Assembly (NCBI GenBank): GCA_002995645.1
Contig: PUHO01000003.1
Span: 1 to 11,119, forward strand
Reading direction: 5' to 3'
DNA from: SAR324 cluster bacterium
Lineage (GTDB): Bacteria > SAR324 > XYD2-FULL-50-16 > HCM1
Length of the DNA stretch: 11,119 bases
Shown: one piece after another, positions 1-7,799 of the stretch
How positions within the stretch are numbered: the first letter of the stretch is position 1
How the letters are laid out: each line of letters begins with the position of its first letter
Made by a program: the position numbers and the translations under genes
The notes under the pieces: generated by a model
Database searches by the model: none
The model's input: only the letters and a program-made list of their open reading frames with translations
What the model was told of the DNA's origin: nothing

Positions 1-27
1 TGGGAGAGCGGGTCATTGCCGGATTTA
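1..27 (+). rRNA. rrf: 5S ribosomal RNA, 3' end only (partial)
   Basis: The first bases, TGGGAGAGCGGGTCATTGCC and a few more, match the usual 3' end of bacterial 5S rRNA, where a GAGAGTAGG-like strand is followed by TCATCGCCAGGC-like bases that pair with the 5' end of the molecule. A T-rich gap and a strong intrinsic terminator follow at once, as expected at the end of an rRNA operon. The 5' part lies outside the window, so pairing with the 5' strand cannot be checked and the exact 3' end is approximate. The call rests on a short match plus context. Confidence 0.75.
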
Positions 28-32
28 TTCTT

Positions 33-68
33 AGGCAATCTACTCTATGTAGGTTGCCTTTTCTTTTA
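33..68 (+). terminator. Rho-independent terminator of the rRNA operon
   Basis: The arms AGGCAATCTAC (33-43) and GTAGGTTGCCT (49-59) form an 11-bp stem with one T-G wobble around a 5-nt loop, followed directly by a run of mostly T (TTTCTTTT). This is a textbook intrinsic terminator a few bases after the 5S rRNA end. Bases 69-221 after it hold no convincing gene. Confidence 0.88.
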
Positions 69-221
69 TCTTCTTACTTTTATAAGGGGTTATATAAGAA
101 TGATAGCAATTTATCTCTATCCTATTCTTATTTTATTCCATGTGATTAAATCTACAATTTGTAGCTGCGTTTCTGCTATCCATGTATGGACACTTTCACA
201 TAAATGAAATTTATCTATATT

Positions 222-887
222 TTATCTCCTTAGTTTTATATCTGTATACCTGCATCCGTCTCTTGTTATACTTTCGCCTATTTCTATTTTAATTTCTTCT
301 TTATACATAGGAGCGGCATATACATAAGAATGAAATTCGCCGTTTTCCCCGCATGGATCTACTTCGCTTGGTAATGATGCTAAGTATTCACTTGTGTATT
401 TTCTTCCGCTATAACTTGGATCTAATTTTTTTTCATTAACACAAGTAATAATAGTTTTAAAATTTTCTTTTATTATTTGTTGCGCAAGCTGCGTTGTATC
501 ACGCTTCCATAAAGGGAATATAGCTTTAATAGACGAACCTTCTAATAAAGTAATGCGATATTTTTTTATATCAGCAAGAAACAAATCACCAAACGCCATA
601 TAATCTATTTTTTCTTTTTCTGCTTGTGTAATTAAACGTTGCATTTGCTCTGTGTATATTGCATTAGTGCAAGGATAGGGTAGTTTTACTTTGTGTATAG
701 GCAAGTCAATTTGACGTGCTTGTTCGTCTAAAAGCTCTTCTCTTGTGGAATGCATAGATACGCGATTAAAAGTTTCTGTCATACTTGTAAACAAAGCGGT
801 GACTTCTAAATCTTTTCGTTTTAGTAGCTCGTACAAAGCAAAAGCACTATCTTTTCCAGAGCTCCAACTGAACCATACTTTTTTCAT
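222..887 (-). CDS. Dph6-type ATP pyrophosphatase (adenine nucleotide alpha-hydrolase fold)
   Basis: This 221-residue cytoplasmic protein belongs to the Dph6/ATP_bind_4 branch of the HUP-fold ATP pyrophosphatases. The N-terminal P-loop is SSGKDS (residues 9-14), the family's usual SGGKDS with one change. The mid-protein GDL (100-102) and PLW (125-127) segments and the C-terminal GENGEFHS motif (180-187) are typical of the group. In eukaryotes and archaea Dph6 amidates diphthine on elongation factor 2. Bacteria lack diphthamide, so the bacterial substrate is unknown; a ligase reaction through an adenylated intermediate is the family-level expectation. The start at 887 places the P-loop at the usual distance from the N terminus, with a weak AAAGAA ribosome-binding site upstream. 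It lies 217 bp downstream of the sulfatase gene on the same strand, so it is probably a separate unit. Its reading direction converges on the rRNA operon terminator. Confidence 0.85.
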   Translation of the reverse strand: MKKVWFSWSSGKDSAFALYELLKRKDLEVTALFTSMTETFNRVSMHSTREELLDEQARQIDLPIHKVKLPYPCTNAIYTEQMQRLITQAEKEKIDYMAFGDLFLADIKKYRITLLEGSSIKAIFPLWKRDTTQLAQQIIKENFKTIITCVNEKKLDPSYSGRKYTSEYLASLPSEVDPCGENGEFHSYVYAAPMYKEEIKIEIGESITRDGCRYTDIKLRR

Positions 888-941
888 AATTCTTTAATTT
901 AATAGTAATTTTAGTCAAAAAAATAAACAGTACACTTGAAA

Positions 942-962
942 ATAAACAAGCATGCTGTTTAT
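942..962. repeat. Short inverted repeat in the sulfatase-pyrophosphatase gap
   Basis: ATAAACA (942-948) and TGTTTAT (956-962) are exact inverted copies around a 7-nt loop. Read leftwards, in the direction of both flanking genes, the stem is followed by TTTTC, so it could act as a weak terminator for the sulfatase transcript. The stem is very AT-rich and the T run is short, so I do not call it a terminator. Confidence 0.35.
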
Positions 963-1024
963 GTAGCTATAATGTTATAACTTGTTATTTTTGTTAGTAA
1001 TATCGCGCGTGTTTGCTTTTATTA

Positions 1025-1056
1025 ATGCTTATACCTCACCATGTAAGCATATGCTT
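1025..1056. repeat. Nested inverted repeats just beyond the sulfatase stop codon
   Basis: ATGCTTA (1025-1031) and TAAGCAT (1044-1050) form a 7-bp inverted repeat with a 12-nt loop. The right arm also belongs to a perfect 12-bp palindrome, AAGCATATGCTT (1045-1056). The structure lies about 50 bp downstream of the minus-strand sulfatase gene. In that direction no T tract follows, so it may stabilise a 3' end or bind a protein rather than terminate. Its role is unknown. Confidence 0.4.
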
Positions 1057-1104
1057 TTTAAAAATTGCCGATAGATTCAAAATAGTATTACAAACTAACG
1101 TATA

Positions 1105-2661
1105 TTAGAACTTAACTACTTTTTGTTCTAAATGTACGCCTACTGTTTTCTTGCCAGTATCGTAGTCACGAATATACGGAGAAACGCCGTTATCTAGTTT
1201 AGGTCGCCAGTAGTTAATCCATTGTGCTCTTTTTTCCGGTCGCCAGCTACGAGTTGCCCATTCATAGGTTCTAAATGGATCTAGAATCGAATCCATATAA
1301 TCTAATAGAGTGTCATGCATTTGATTTCGTATAGTAACAAATGCCGGATCATTAATTACATTATGCACTTCATCAGGATCGTTTTTGCGATCATATAGCT
1401 CATCAACGTCACTTAGCAAGTTAATAACAAGCTTATATTCTTTTGTAACCCAAGCGCGAATAGGAATAAAGCCGCCAAAGCCGTCATGTAATAACTCAAA
1501 GCGATTAAACTCCATCATAATACCGCGATTAGAAAATTCTTCTTCTTGTGTAGGAGTAGAGTCACGAAGAACGGGAACAAGACTTTTTCCCGCGAAATGA
1601 GGCGTTATTTTTTCTTGTAAGCCAGCTAAGTCAAGCATAGTTGGGATACAATCTACATGAGAAACAACAATATCAGTATCTATATTTTTAATATTAGGAC
1701 CTTGGATAATAAAAGGAATATTTGTAATATCGTCATACATATTGGCGCCTTTTTGACTCATGCCGTGTGCGCCCATCATATCGCCATGATCCGACGTATA
1801 TAGAATGTACGTATTATCTTTATCTAAGTCTTGCGCTTCGTTAATAATCGATCCAATTTCATCATCAACAAAATCGTTACTTCCAAAATAAATAGGATGG
1901 TGATATTCGCCTGTTTCTTTGTTAATTGGTGCCGGTAGTGATTTTGCCCAATACGTATGATGTATTGGTTTTCCTTCAAGTGAATCATTGCTCTTTTTTT
2001 TGCTTACTTGGTATGTAAAGTTTTCGTATTTTTCCGCGTATTCTGGTGGGCAAGTAAAAGGATGATGTGGTTCATCATACGAAACGACAAGTAAAAAAGG
2101 TTTTCTTTCTCCTTGTTCTTTACGTTTTTTAGCAAGGAAATCAAGCGCTTTATTAGAAACGCGCCTTGCCCAAGTAAAATCAGCAGTAATATTATTATCT
2201 TTTAATTCTTTTAAAGTACTGAGACCATTACGCCATAAATCAATTTCTTTACTAGAAAGCTCGTCTAAATAGCGTTTGCCGTCATACCAATAGGCATCGT
2301 CCCATTCTTCAGGACAAATACCGTCTCCAAAATAATCGTGTCCGTCTAGATGCCATTTGCCAATATAAATAGTATCGTATCCGGCTTCTTTGAAATAATG
2401 CCCCATTGTACGAATGCCTTGCCCTAAAGGTAAGCTATTAGTATAAGCGCCGGAAGATTGAGAAAAGATACCTGTAAATAAACTTGCTCTTGCCGGTGTG
2501 CAAACTGGAGTGGTTGTATATGCAGAAGTAAATTTAGCGCCTTGATTGGCAAGGTTGTCAATATTATTTGTATTAACGTTTTGTTTGCAATAAGAGCTAA
2601 CCATGTTGGTAGCTTGCGTGTCTGTCATAATAAAGACAAAGTTTGGTTTTTGGTTAGCCAT
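1105..2661 (-). CDS. yidJ: YidJ-like type I sulfatase, apparently cytoplasmic
   Basis: This 518-residue protein is a type I sulfatase of the alkaline-phosphatase superfamily that hydrolyses a sulfate ester on an unknown substrate. The formylglycine motif C-T-P-A-R is at residues 54-58, with Cys54 the residue expected to be oxidised to formylglycine. Metal-site segments are TDTQ (13-16) and DHGDMMGAHG (291-300), with substrate-side GKWHLDGH (101-108). The sequence follows remembered E. coli YidJ almost end to end, including the C-terminal RDYDTG stretch. The N terminus (MANQKPNFVF) goes straight into the first beta strand and has no signal peptide, so the enzyme should be cytoplasmic. An AAGAG element upstream serves as ribosome-binding site. 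It diverges from the YidK-like symporter, which suggests joint use of an imported sulfated compound. No sulfatase-maturating enzyme gene is in the window. The family call is very secure; the substrate is not known. Confidence 0.93.
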   Translation of the reverse strand: MANQKPNFVFIMTDTQATNMVSSYCKQNVNTNNIDNLANQGAKFTSAYTTTPVCTPARASLFTGIFSQSSGAYTNSLPLGQGIRTMGHYFKEAGYDTIYIGKWHLDGHDYFGDGICPEEWDDAYWYDGKRYLDELSSKEIDLWRNGLSTLKELKDNNITADFTWARRVSNKALDFLAKKRKEQGERKPFLLVVSYDEPHHPFTCPPEYAEKYENFTYQVSKKKSNDSLEGKPIHHTYWAKSLPAPINKETGEYHHPIYFGSNDFVDDEIGSIINEAQDLDKDNTYILYTSDHGDMMGAHGMSQKGANMYDDITNIPFIIQGPNIKNIDTDIVVSHVDCIPTMLDLAGLQEKITPHFAGKSLVPVLRDSTPTQEEEFSNRGIMMEFNRFELLHDGFGGFIPIRAWVTKEYKLVINLLSDVDELYDRKNDPDEVHNVINDPAFVTIRNQMHDTLLDYMDSILDPFRTYEWATRSWRPEKRAQWINYWRPKLDNGVSPYIRDYDTGKKTVGVHLEQKVVKF

Positions 2662-2705
2662 AAGTACTCTTATATATGATTAAGTTATAAAAATATAATA
2701 AATTA

Positions 2706-2735
2706 AGAATAATAATAAACAGTGTATTTTGTCAA
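2706..2735 (-). promoter_or_regulatory. Candidate sigma70 promoter for the sulfatase gene
   Basis: On the minus strand a perfect TTGACA -35 box (2735-2730) is followed after 18 nt by TATTCT (2711-2706). A TATTAT overlapping at 15-nt spacing is a weaker alternative. The -35 box is the left arm of the inverted repeat shared with the rightward promoter. The predicted transcript starts about 40 bp before the sulfatase start codon. Confidence 0.55.
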
Positions 2736-2754
2736 ATTAAAAAAGTATTTGACA
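2730..2754. promoter_or_regulatory. Inverted repeat holding both divergent -35 boxes (candidate operator)
   Basis: TGTCAAAT (2730-2737) and ATTTGACA (2747-2754) are exact inverted 8-bp arms around the spacer TAAAAAAGT. Each arm ends in a perfect TTGACA read outward, one for the leftward sulfatase and one for the rightward symporter operon. The arrangement puts the two -35 boxes back to back about 1.2 helical turns apart (arm centre to arm centre 17 bp), so one bound dimer could control both directions. No regulator gene is in the window. Confidence 0.55.
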
Positions 2755-2777
2755 GGCTAGGTAGCTTAGCATATGAT
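2749..2777 (+). promoter_or_regulatory. Strong candidate sigma70 promoter for the symporter-gal operon
   Basis: A perfect TTGACA (2749-2754) is followed by a 17-nt spacer and TATGAT (2772-2777), five of six matches to TATAAT. Transcription would start near 2784 and give a leader of about 95 nt before the start codon at 2879. No CRP-like TGTGA-N6-TCACA site is evident nearby. Confidence 0.75.
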
Positions 2778-2878
2778 TAAATTATATGTGTGTTTAAAGT
2801 AAATTTATATTTTATTTTAATCGTACTTATATAAAATAGTTTTATTTTTAACTGTTTTACTTAACACAGGAGGGGATT

Positions 2879-4576
2879 ATGAATTATTTACAAGTTTTTT
2901 CATTCTTGTTTTTTATTGGCTTAGTTGCCGTAATTACCTATAGAAAAACTAGAAATGATGACGTACAATCTAAAACGGGCTATTTTTTAGCAAATAGAAG
3001 TTTAACTGCCCCTGTTATTGCCGGTACGTTGTTGTTAACCAATCTATCAACAGAGCAACTTGTTGGACAAAGCGGCATGGCATATGGTTCCGGTTTAATA
3101 GTTATTGCTTGGGAAAGTATTGCCGCTATTGCTTTAATTGCCTTAGCTTTGTTTTTCCTTCCTAAATACTTAAAACTAGGTATTCCCACTATTTCCGATT
3201 TTATTGAGCAACGTTATGATAAAACAACGCGTATTATTATTGACGTTTGTCTCCTCATTGCCACAGGGATTTGTTTTTTACCTATATTTTTATATTCTGG
3301 TGCTTTAGGGCTGAATACCTTGTTTAATGTTCCGGCTATCCTTGGCGTTACAGATATACAAGCTTTATGGATAACGTCAACAGGGATTGGTATTATTGGC
3401 GCTATTTACGCTATTTTTGGTGGACTAAGGGCAGTTGCTATTTCTGATACGATTAACGGGGTTGGTTTGTTTATTGGCGGTTTGTTAATTCCTATTTTTG
3501 GCTTAGCAGTGCTTGGCCATGGTTATGTACTTGACGGGATTTTAACACTGACAAAGAATCATGCTGAAAAATTAAACGTAATTGGTTCATCTGACTCCAT
3601 TCTACCTATTGGAAGCGTTATTACCGGTATGGTTTTAATTAACCTTTTTTATTGGTGTACAAATCAAGGGATTATTCAACGAGCTTTAGGCGCAAAAAGT
3701 CTAGTCGAAGGACAAAAAGGCGTTTTGTTAACAGCTATGTTTAAACTCTTTGGTCCTATTATTCTTGTACTTCCTGGCGTTATTGCTTTTCATTTATATC
3801 CTAATTTGGCTAACTCTGATTTAGCTTATCCCGAGCTAGTTGCCCATGTGTTGCCACCGTATCTATCCGGTTTTTTTGGTGCCGTTTTATTTGGTGCTAT
3901 TCTAAGTTCGTTTAACAGTTTTCTTAATTCAGCGGCAACTCTTTTTAGTTTGGGAATTTATAATCGCATTATTGACGAAAAGGCATCAGAAGCAAAATTA
4001 ATTACTGTTGGTAAGTATTTTGGTATTATCCTTACTCTTGTTTCTATTTGTGTTGCTCCGTTAATTGCTAATGCGCCACATGGATTATTCCAATGGATGA
4101 AACAGTTAAACGGAATTTATAACGGTCCTATGTTGACTATTATAATCATAGGTATTTTATTTAGAAAAGTTCCTGTTATTGCCGCAAAAGTTGCTATGGG
4201 CTTTGGAATTATATCTTATATTTACGTTAAATATATTGCAGATATACAACTTAGCTTTATTTATGTCATTGCTATTGTGTTCGCTATTAACGTTGTAATT
4301 ATGCTAGCGTTTGGCTATTTTAAGCCTTTAGCAAAACCGTTTGAATTTAAACATTCTCTTGAGGTAGATATTCACCCGTGGCATAAAGCTAAAACGTATG
4401 CTGCGGCAATTTTTTGTTTTCTTTTATTTATATACGCTTCGTTAGCCACGTTTGGCGGCTATCATACAAAGCTAATTGCCATTCTTTGTTTAATTGCAAC
4501 AGTTGTTTTTACTGTTATTGCCTATATGAAAAAAGATAAAACACTAATAGAAGGCAAGCAAGCGAAAGTGCATTAA
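2879..4576 (+). CDS. yidK: YidK-like sodium:solute symporter (SSF/SLC5 family)
   Basis: This 565-residue inner-membrane transporter belongs to the sodium:solute symporter family with a LeuT-type fold. It consists almost wholly of hydrophobic spans from residue 2 to the C terminus. Family landmarks are NLSTEQLVG (55-63) in the first core helix, GGLRAVAISDTING (181-194), the loop WCTNQGIIQRALGAKS (259-274) and the helix-8 region SSFNSFLNSAATLFS (343-357), where Na+-binding serines lie in Vibrio SGLT. It matches remembered E. coli YidK from end to end and is close to its length of about 570 residues. The start is fixed by a strong AGGAGGGG ribosome-binding site four bases before the ATG. The gene leads galE, galT and galK on the same strand and diverges from the sulfatase. 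Uptake of galactose, or a sulfated or otherwise modified galactoside, driven by Na+ is inferred from this context and not shown by residues. Confidence 0.92.
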   Translation: MNYLQVFSFLFFIGLVAVITYRKTRNDDVQSKTGYFLANRSLTAPVIAGTLLLTNLSTEQLVGQSGMAYGSGLIVIAWESIAAIALIALALFFLPKYLKLGIPTISDFIEQRYDKTTRIIIDVCLLIATGICFLPIFLYSGALGLNTLFNVPAILGVTDIQALWITSTGIGIIGAIYAIFGGLRAVAISDTINGVGLFIGGLLIPIFGLAVLGHGYVLDGILTLTKNHAEKLNVIGSSDSILPIGSVITGMVLINLFYWCTNQGIIQRALGAKSLVEGQKGVLLTAMFKLFGPIILVLPGVIAFHLYPNLANSDLAYPELVAHVLPPYLSGFFGAVLFGAILSSFNSFLNSAATLFSLGIYNRIIDEKASEAKLITVGKYFGIILTLVSICVAPLIANAPHGLFQWMKQLNGIYNGPMLTIIIIGILFRKVPVIAAKVAMGFGIISYIYVKYIADIQLSFIYVIAIVFAINVVIMLAFGYFKPLAKPFEFKHSLEVDIHPWHKAKTYAAAIFCFLLFIYASLATFGGYHTKLIAILCLIATVVFTVIAYMKKDKTLIEGKQAKVH

Positions 4577-4633
4577 TTATTTTATAGTATAACCTATTTA
4601 TATTATATATTTTATTAACATTACGGATTATTT

Positions 4634-5614
4634 ATGGAAAAATATATTTTAGTTACCGGTGGCGCAGGGTATATTGGAAGCCACGTTTGTAAATTATTAA
4701 GTAAAAGCGGTTATACCCCCGTTGTATATGATAATTTAAGTAGTGGTCACGAATACGCCACCAAGTTTGGCGAATTTGTTCAAGGTGATCTTCATGATAT
4801 AAAATTACTAGACCAAGTATGTAAAAAATATAAACCGCAAGCAGTTATTCATTTTGCCGCCTATATTCAAGTTGGCGAGTCAGTAAAAAATCCGTCTATA
4901 TATTATGAAAATAATGTAGTAGGAACGTTGCGACTTCTTGATACTATGATTAAAAACGAAATTAAACATATTGTATTTTCATCAACTGCCGCTGTTTATG
5001 GTATGCCTAAAACAGTACCTATTGATGAAAACGCTATTAAAGCGCCTATTAATCCATATGGAGCATCTAAACAAATGATGGAACAAATCATGGACGATTA
5101 CAATACGGCGTACGGACTGAAATCAGTAAGGTTACGGTATTTTAATGCATCTGGCGCTTCACGTGACGGAGATATTGGCGAGAATCATACGCCGGAAACA
5201 CATTTGATTCCTGTGATTTTACGTGCTGCCTTACATGATTTAAGTTTTAATTTAATGGGCGATGATTATGACACGCCAGACGGCACGTGTATACGCGATT
5301 ATATTCATGTAGACGATCTTGCGAAAGCGCATCTTTTATCTTTAGAATACTTGCTTAAAGGTGGTGAAACAAATTACTTTAACTTAGGTACCGGCAAAGG
5401 TTATTCTTGTAAAGAAATTTTATTAGCAGCTGAGAAAGTAGTTGGTAAAAAAATCAAAGTCAACTACGTAGCGCGCCGTGCCGGTGATCCAAGTCAATTA
5501 ATAGCTTCGCCTAAGAAAGCGGAAGCGGTGCTTGGTTTTACAACGCAACACTCTGATCTAAACAATATTATTCAATCGGCATATGATTGGCATAAAACTA
5601 AGAAAAATTTATAA
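4634..5614 (+). CDS. galE: UDP-glucose 4-epimerase
   Basis: This 326-residue short-chain dehydrogenase/reductase-fold enzyme interconverts UDP-galactose and UDP-glucose with bound NAD. The NAD-binding GGAGYIGS motif is at residues 9-16, SSTAAVYG at 116-123 contains the catalytic Ser/Thr position, and the Tyr-xxx-Lys pair is Y142-G-A-S-K146. YFNASGA and THLIP, typical of GalE, follow. The length fits the family (about 325-340). It starts 57 bp after the symporter gene with only a weak Shine-Dalgarno sequence and ends 10 bp before galT, so it is the second gene of the operon. It regenerates UDP-glucose for GalT and can supply UDP-galactose for surface glycans. Confidence 0.95.
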   Translation: MEKYILVTGGAGYIGSHVCKLLSKSGYTPVVYDNLSSGHEYATKFGEFVQGDLHDIKLLDQVCKKYKPQAVIHFAAYIQVGESVKNPSIYYENNVVGTLRLLDTMIKNEIKHIVFSSTAAVYGMPKTVPIDENAIKAPINPYGASKQMMEQIMDDYNTAYGLKSVRLRYFNASGASRDGDIGENHTPETHLIPVILRAALHDLSFNLMGDDYDTPDGTCIRDYIHVDDLAKAHLLSLEYLLKGGETNYFNLGTGKGYSCKEILLAAEKVVGKKIKVNYVARRAGDPSQLIASPKKAEAVLGFTTQHSDLNNIIQSAYDWHKTKKNL

Positions 5615-5624
5615 AGAACACTAT

Positions 5625-6683
5625 ATGCATACATTTGATTTTAGCGTTAACATACGCCACTATATAAAGAAAGACAAACGAGACTTGTTTTTATTTGGGA
5701 ATAAAGAACATACATTAGAACCAACTAATGATATGCCACCACTTAATATTAAACCGCAATCACATAAAAGATGGAATCCTTTTCACAATGAATGGGTTGT
5801 ATATACGCCGTCTAGGCAAGATCGTACTTTTAATCCACCAAAAGAATATTGCCCTTTATGTGTTGTTAAAAAAGATGGCTACCAAGGAGAGATCCCATTT
5901 GAAGAATTTGAAGTTGCGGTTTTTGAAAATCGCTTTGCAAGCTTGCACCCTGATTCAGCGCGTAATTTACCTGATGATTTCCCTTATGCTCCTATTACCG
6001 GACGTTGTGAAGTCGTTGTTTATTCTAGCGAACATAACGGCAATTTTGGATTAATGCCTGTTGAAAAATGTGAAGTTCTTATTCAAGCATGGATACATCG
6101 TTACCTTGCTTTGCTTGATACAAAAGAAATTCAATTTGTTATGCCTTTTGAAAATAGAGGCGAAGCTATTGGCGTTACTTTACCACATCCTCATGGACAA
6201 ATATATGCTTTTGATTATATCCCTACAGACGTACAGAATATGGCAAAAGCATTTAGAACCGCGCCGTTCCTAGATATTGTGTTACAACATAAAGAATTAA
6301 TTGTAGATGAAAGTGAGTATTTCTATCAAGTAGTACCTTACTTTGCCCGCTTTCCTTTTGAAAGCTGGATTATTCCTAAAAAACGTATTGCCGGACTTTG
6401 GGAGATTCAACCGAATCAAATTAGTGATTATGCCGCTTTCTTGTTGAAAGTAGTACGTAGATACGATGCTATTTTTAACGAACCAATGCCTTATATTATG
6501 TTGCAATACTCTTCGCCTAAAGGAGAAGAAAAAACCTTTGGTTATCACGTTCAATTTCTTCCTTTCAAAAGGTCGGCTAATAAATTAAAATTCTTAGCCG
6601 GTTGCGAACAAGGCGCCGGCGTATTTTTAGCTGATATCCTTCCGGAGGACGTAGCAGCACAATTGCGCGCCGTATCGGTATAA
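5625..6683 (+). CDS. galT: Galactose-1-phosphate uridylyltransferase
   Basis: GalT exchanges UMP between UDP-glucose and galactose-1-phosphate through a uridylyl-histidine intermediate. The 352-residue product has the zinc ligands C76-P-L-C79, H137 and H188, and the catalytic histidine H190 in the motif HPHGQI (188-193); these align with Cys52, Cys55, His115, His164 and His166 of the E. coli enzyme. The surrounding FENRGEAIGVTLP differs from the enterobacterial FENKGAAMGCSNP and looks like the version found in several other phyla. I chose the ATG at 5625 because it lies 10 bp after the galE stop and gives a normal N terminus; a frame-open ATG at 5583 would add 14 residues and overlap galE by 32 bp. 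The ribosome-binding site (AAAGAA) is weak, so translational coupling to galE is likely. Confidence 0.94.
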   Translation: MHTFDFSVNIRHYIKKDKRDLFLFGNKEHTLEPTNDMPPLNIKPQSHKRWNPFHNEWVVYTPSRQDRTFNPPKEYCPLCVVKKDGYQGEIPFEEFEVAVFENRFASLHPDSARNLPDDFPYAPITGRCEVVVYSSEHNGNFGLMPVEKCEVLIQAWIHRYLALLDTKEIQFVMPFENRGEAIGVTLPHPHGQIYAFDYIPTDVQNMAKAFRTAPFLDIVLQHKELIVDESEYFYQVVPYFARFPFESWIIPKKRIAGLWEIQPNQISDYAAFLLKVVRRYDAIFNEPMPYIMLQYSSPKGEEKTFGYHVQFLPFKRSANKLKFLAGCEQGAGVFLADILPEDVAAQLRAVSV

Positions 6684-6722
6684 TCGTTTATATATTCATA
6701 ATTTTGTAATAATAGGTATTTT

Positions 6723-7799
6723 ATGAAAAAGTTTAAAGACTACTATGGAACAGCGCCTGCCGTTTCTGTTTCTGCCCCGGGAAGGGCTAATCTTATAGGA
6801 GAGCATACAGATTATAATAATGGATTTGTCTTGCCGTTTCCTTTGCAACATGCAGTGCATATAGAGGCATCTTTCACTAAGACGCAAACAAAAGAAGTCG
6901 TTGTGAATCTAGTTTCTTCTTTATATCCTGATAATAAAATCACGACGTCTTTGTTACATGATAAAACAAAAACTTGGGCTGATTATGTTGTAGGTAGTAT
7001 TAAAACAATAGCTGAGAAAGAAGGTATAACCAACGTAACAATAAACGTATTTGTAGATAGTCAAGTTCCGGTTGGTGCTGGCGTTTCTTCGTCTGCTGCT
7101 TTGGAAGTAGCCACAATACGAGCTATGATTGCTTTGTTTCAAATTAATACGATTGATGATGTTGAAGTTGCGAAATTAGCAAAGAAAACAGAAAATGAAT
7201 ATATTAACATGCCTTGCGGTATTATGGATCAATTTGTGTCTTCTGTTGGCAAACAGAACTATGCCTTATTGTTAGATTGTAAAACTTTGCAATATGATCG
7301 CGTCCCTTTAGTTCCTCATTATGATTGGCTTGTATTAAAATCAGGCATATCACATCAATTAGTAAATAGTGAATATGAAAAGCGAGTGGCAACTTGTCAA
7401 AATGCATGTAAGCTATTAAACGTAGATTCGTTAAGAGATATAACGATAGATGAAATAGATCGCATTACAATCTTGCCGGAGCTAGAGCAAAAGCGAGCGC
7501 GCCATGTTATAACAGAAAATCATCGCGTGCTGCAATCAGTAGAAGCCCTGCGAAATAAAGACATGAAGAAACTAGCAAGGCTAGTACTAGAAAGCCATGA
7601 ATCGCAAAAGAATGATTATGAAATTACCGTTCCGCAAACTGATGCCATGGTAGACGATTCCCTTAAATTTGGCGCCTTAACCGCAAGGCAAACAGGCGGC
7701 GGCTTTGGCGGGTCTCTTGTTGTTATTCTTGAGGAAGGGAAAAAAGAAGCATGGTGGCAACAAATGAAAAAGAAATATCCTGCCTCAGAGTTGATTTAA
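6723..7799 (+). CDS. galK: Galactokinase (GHMP kinase family)
   Basis: GalK phosphorylates alpha-D-galactose at O1 with ATP and commits it to the Leloir pathway. The 358-residue product has the galactokinase signature PGRANLIGEHTDYNNG (19-34), the GHMP ATP-binding loop PVGAGVSSSAALE (116-128), MPCGIMDQ (163-170) with the catalytic aspartate D169, and the third GHMP motif TGGGFGG (324-330). It follows galT after 39 bp with a weak ribosome-binding site, so it is probably cotranscribed. The protein stops soon after the last amphipathic helix, roughly 20 residues earlier than enterobacterial GalK (382 residues). The stop codon sits inside a 17-bp direct repeat, so the C terminus may have been altered, but all catalytic motifs are present. 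No mutarotase gene (galM) is in the window. Confidence 0.95.
   Translation: MKKFKDYYGTAPAVSVSAPGRANLIGEHTDYNNGFVLPFPLQHAVHIEASFTKTQTKEVVVNLVSSLYPDNKITTSLLHDKTKTWADYVVGSIKTIAEKEGITNVTINVFVDSQVPVGAGVSSSAALEVATIRAMIALFQINTIDDVEVAKLAKKTENEYINMPCGIMDQFVSSVGKQNYALLLDCKTLQYDRVPLVPHYDWLVLKSGISHQLVNSEYEKRVATCQNACKLLNVDSLRDITIDEIDRITILPELEQKRARHVITENHRVLQSVEALRNKDMKKLARLVLESHESQKNDYEITVPQTDAMVDDSLKFGALTARQTGGGFGGSLVVILEEGKKEAWWQQMKKKYPASELI

Noticed and set aside
152..164. CTACAATTTGTAG palindrome as a terminator for the pyrophosphatase gene
   Set aside because: The arms leave a one-base loop, so no hairpin can form, and no T tract follows in the gene's direction.
16..207. A 63-residue open frame near the left edge
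   Set aside because: It overlaps the 5S rRNA end and the intrinsic terminator, has no good ribosome-binding site and resembles no protein family.
5583..5624. A longer galT start that adds 14 residues
   Set aside because: It overlaps galE by 32 bp and adds residues that match the galE reading in another frame; the ATG at 5625 fits family length and operon spacing.
5728..6273. Two plus-strand open frames inside galT
   Set aside because: They lie in another frame of a gene with complete catalytic motifs and show no family signal; they are shadows of AT-rich coding sequence.
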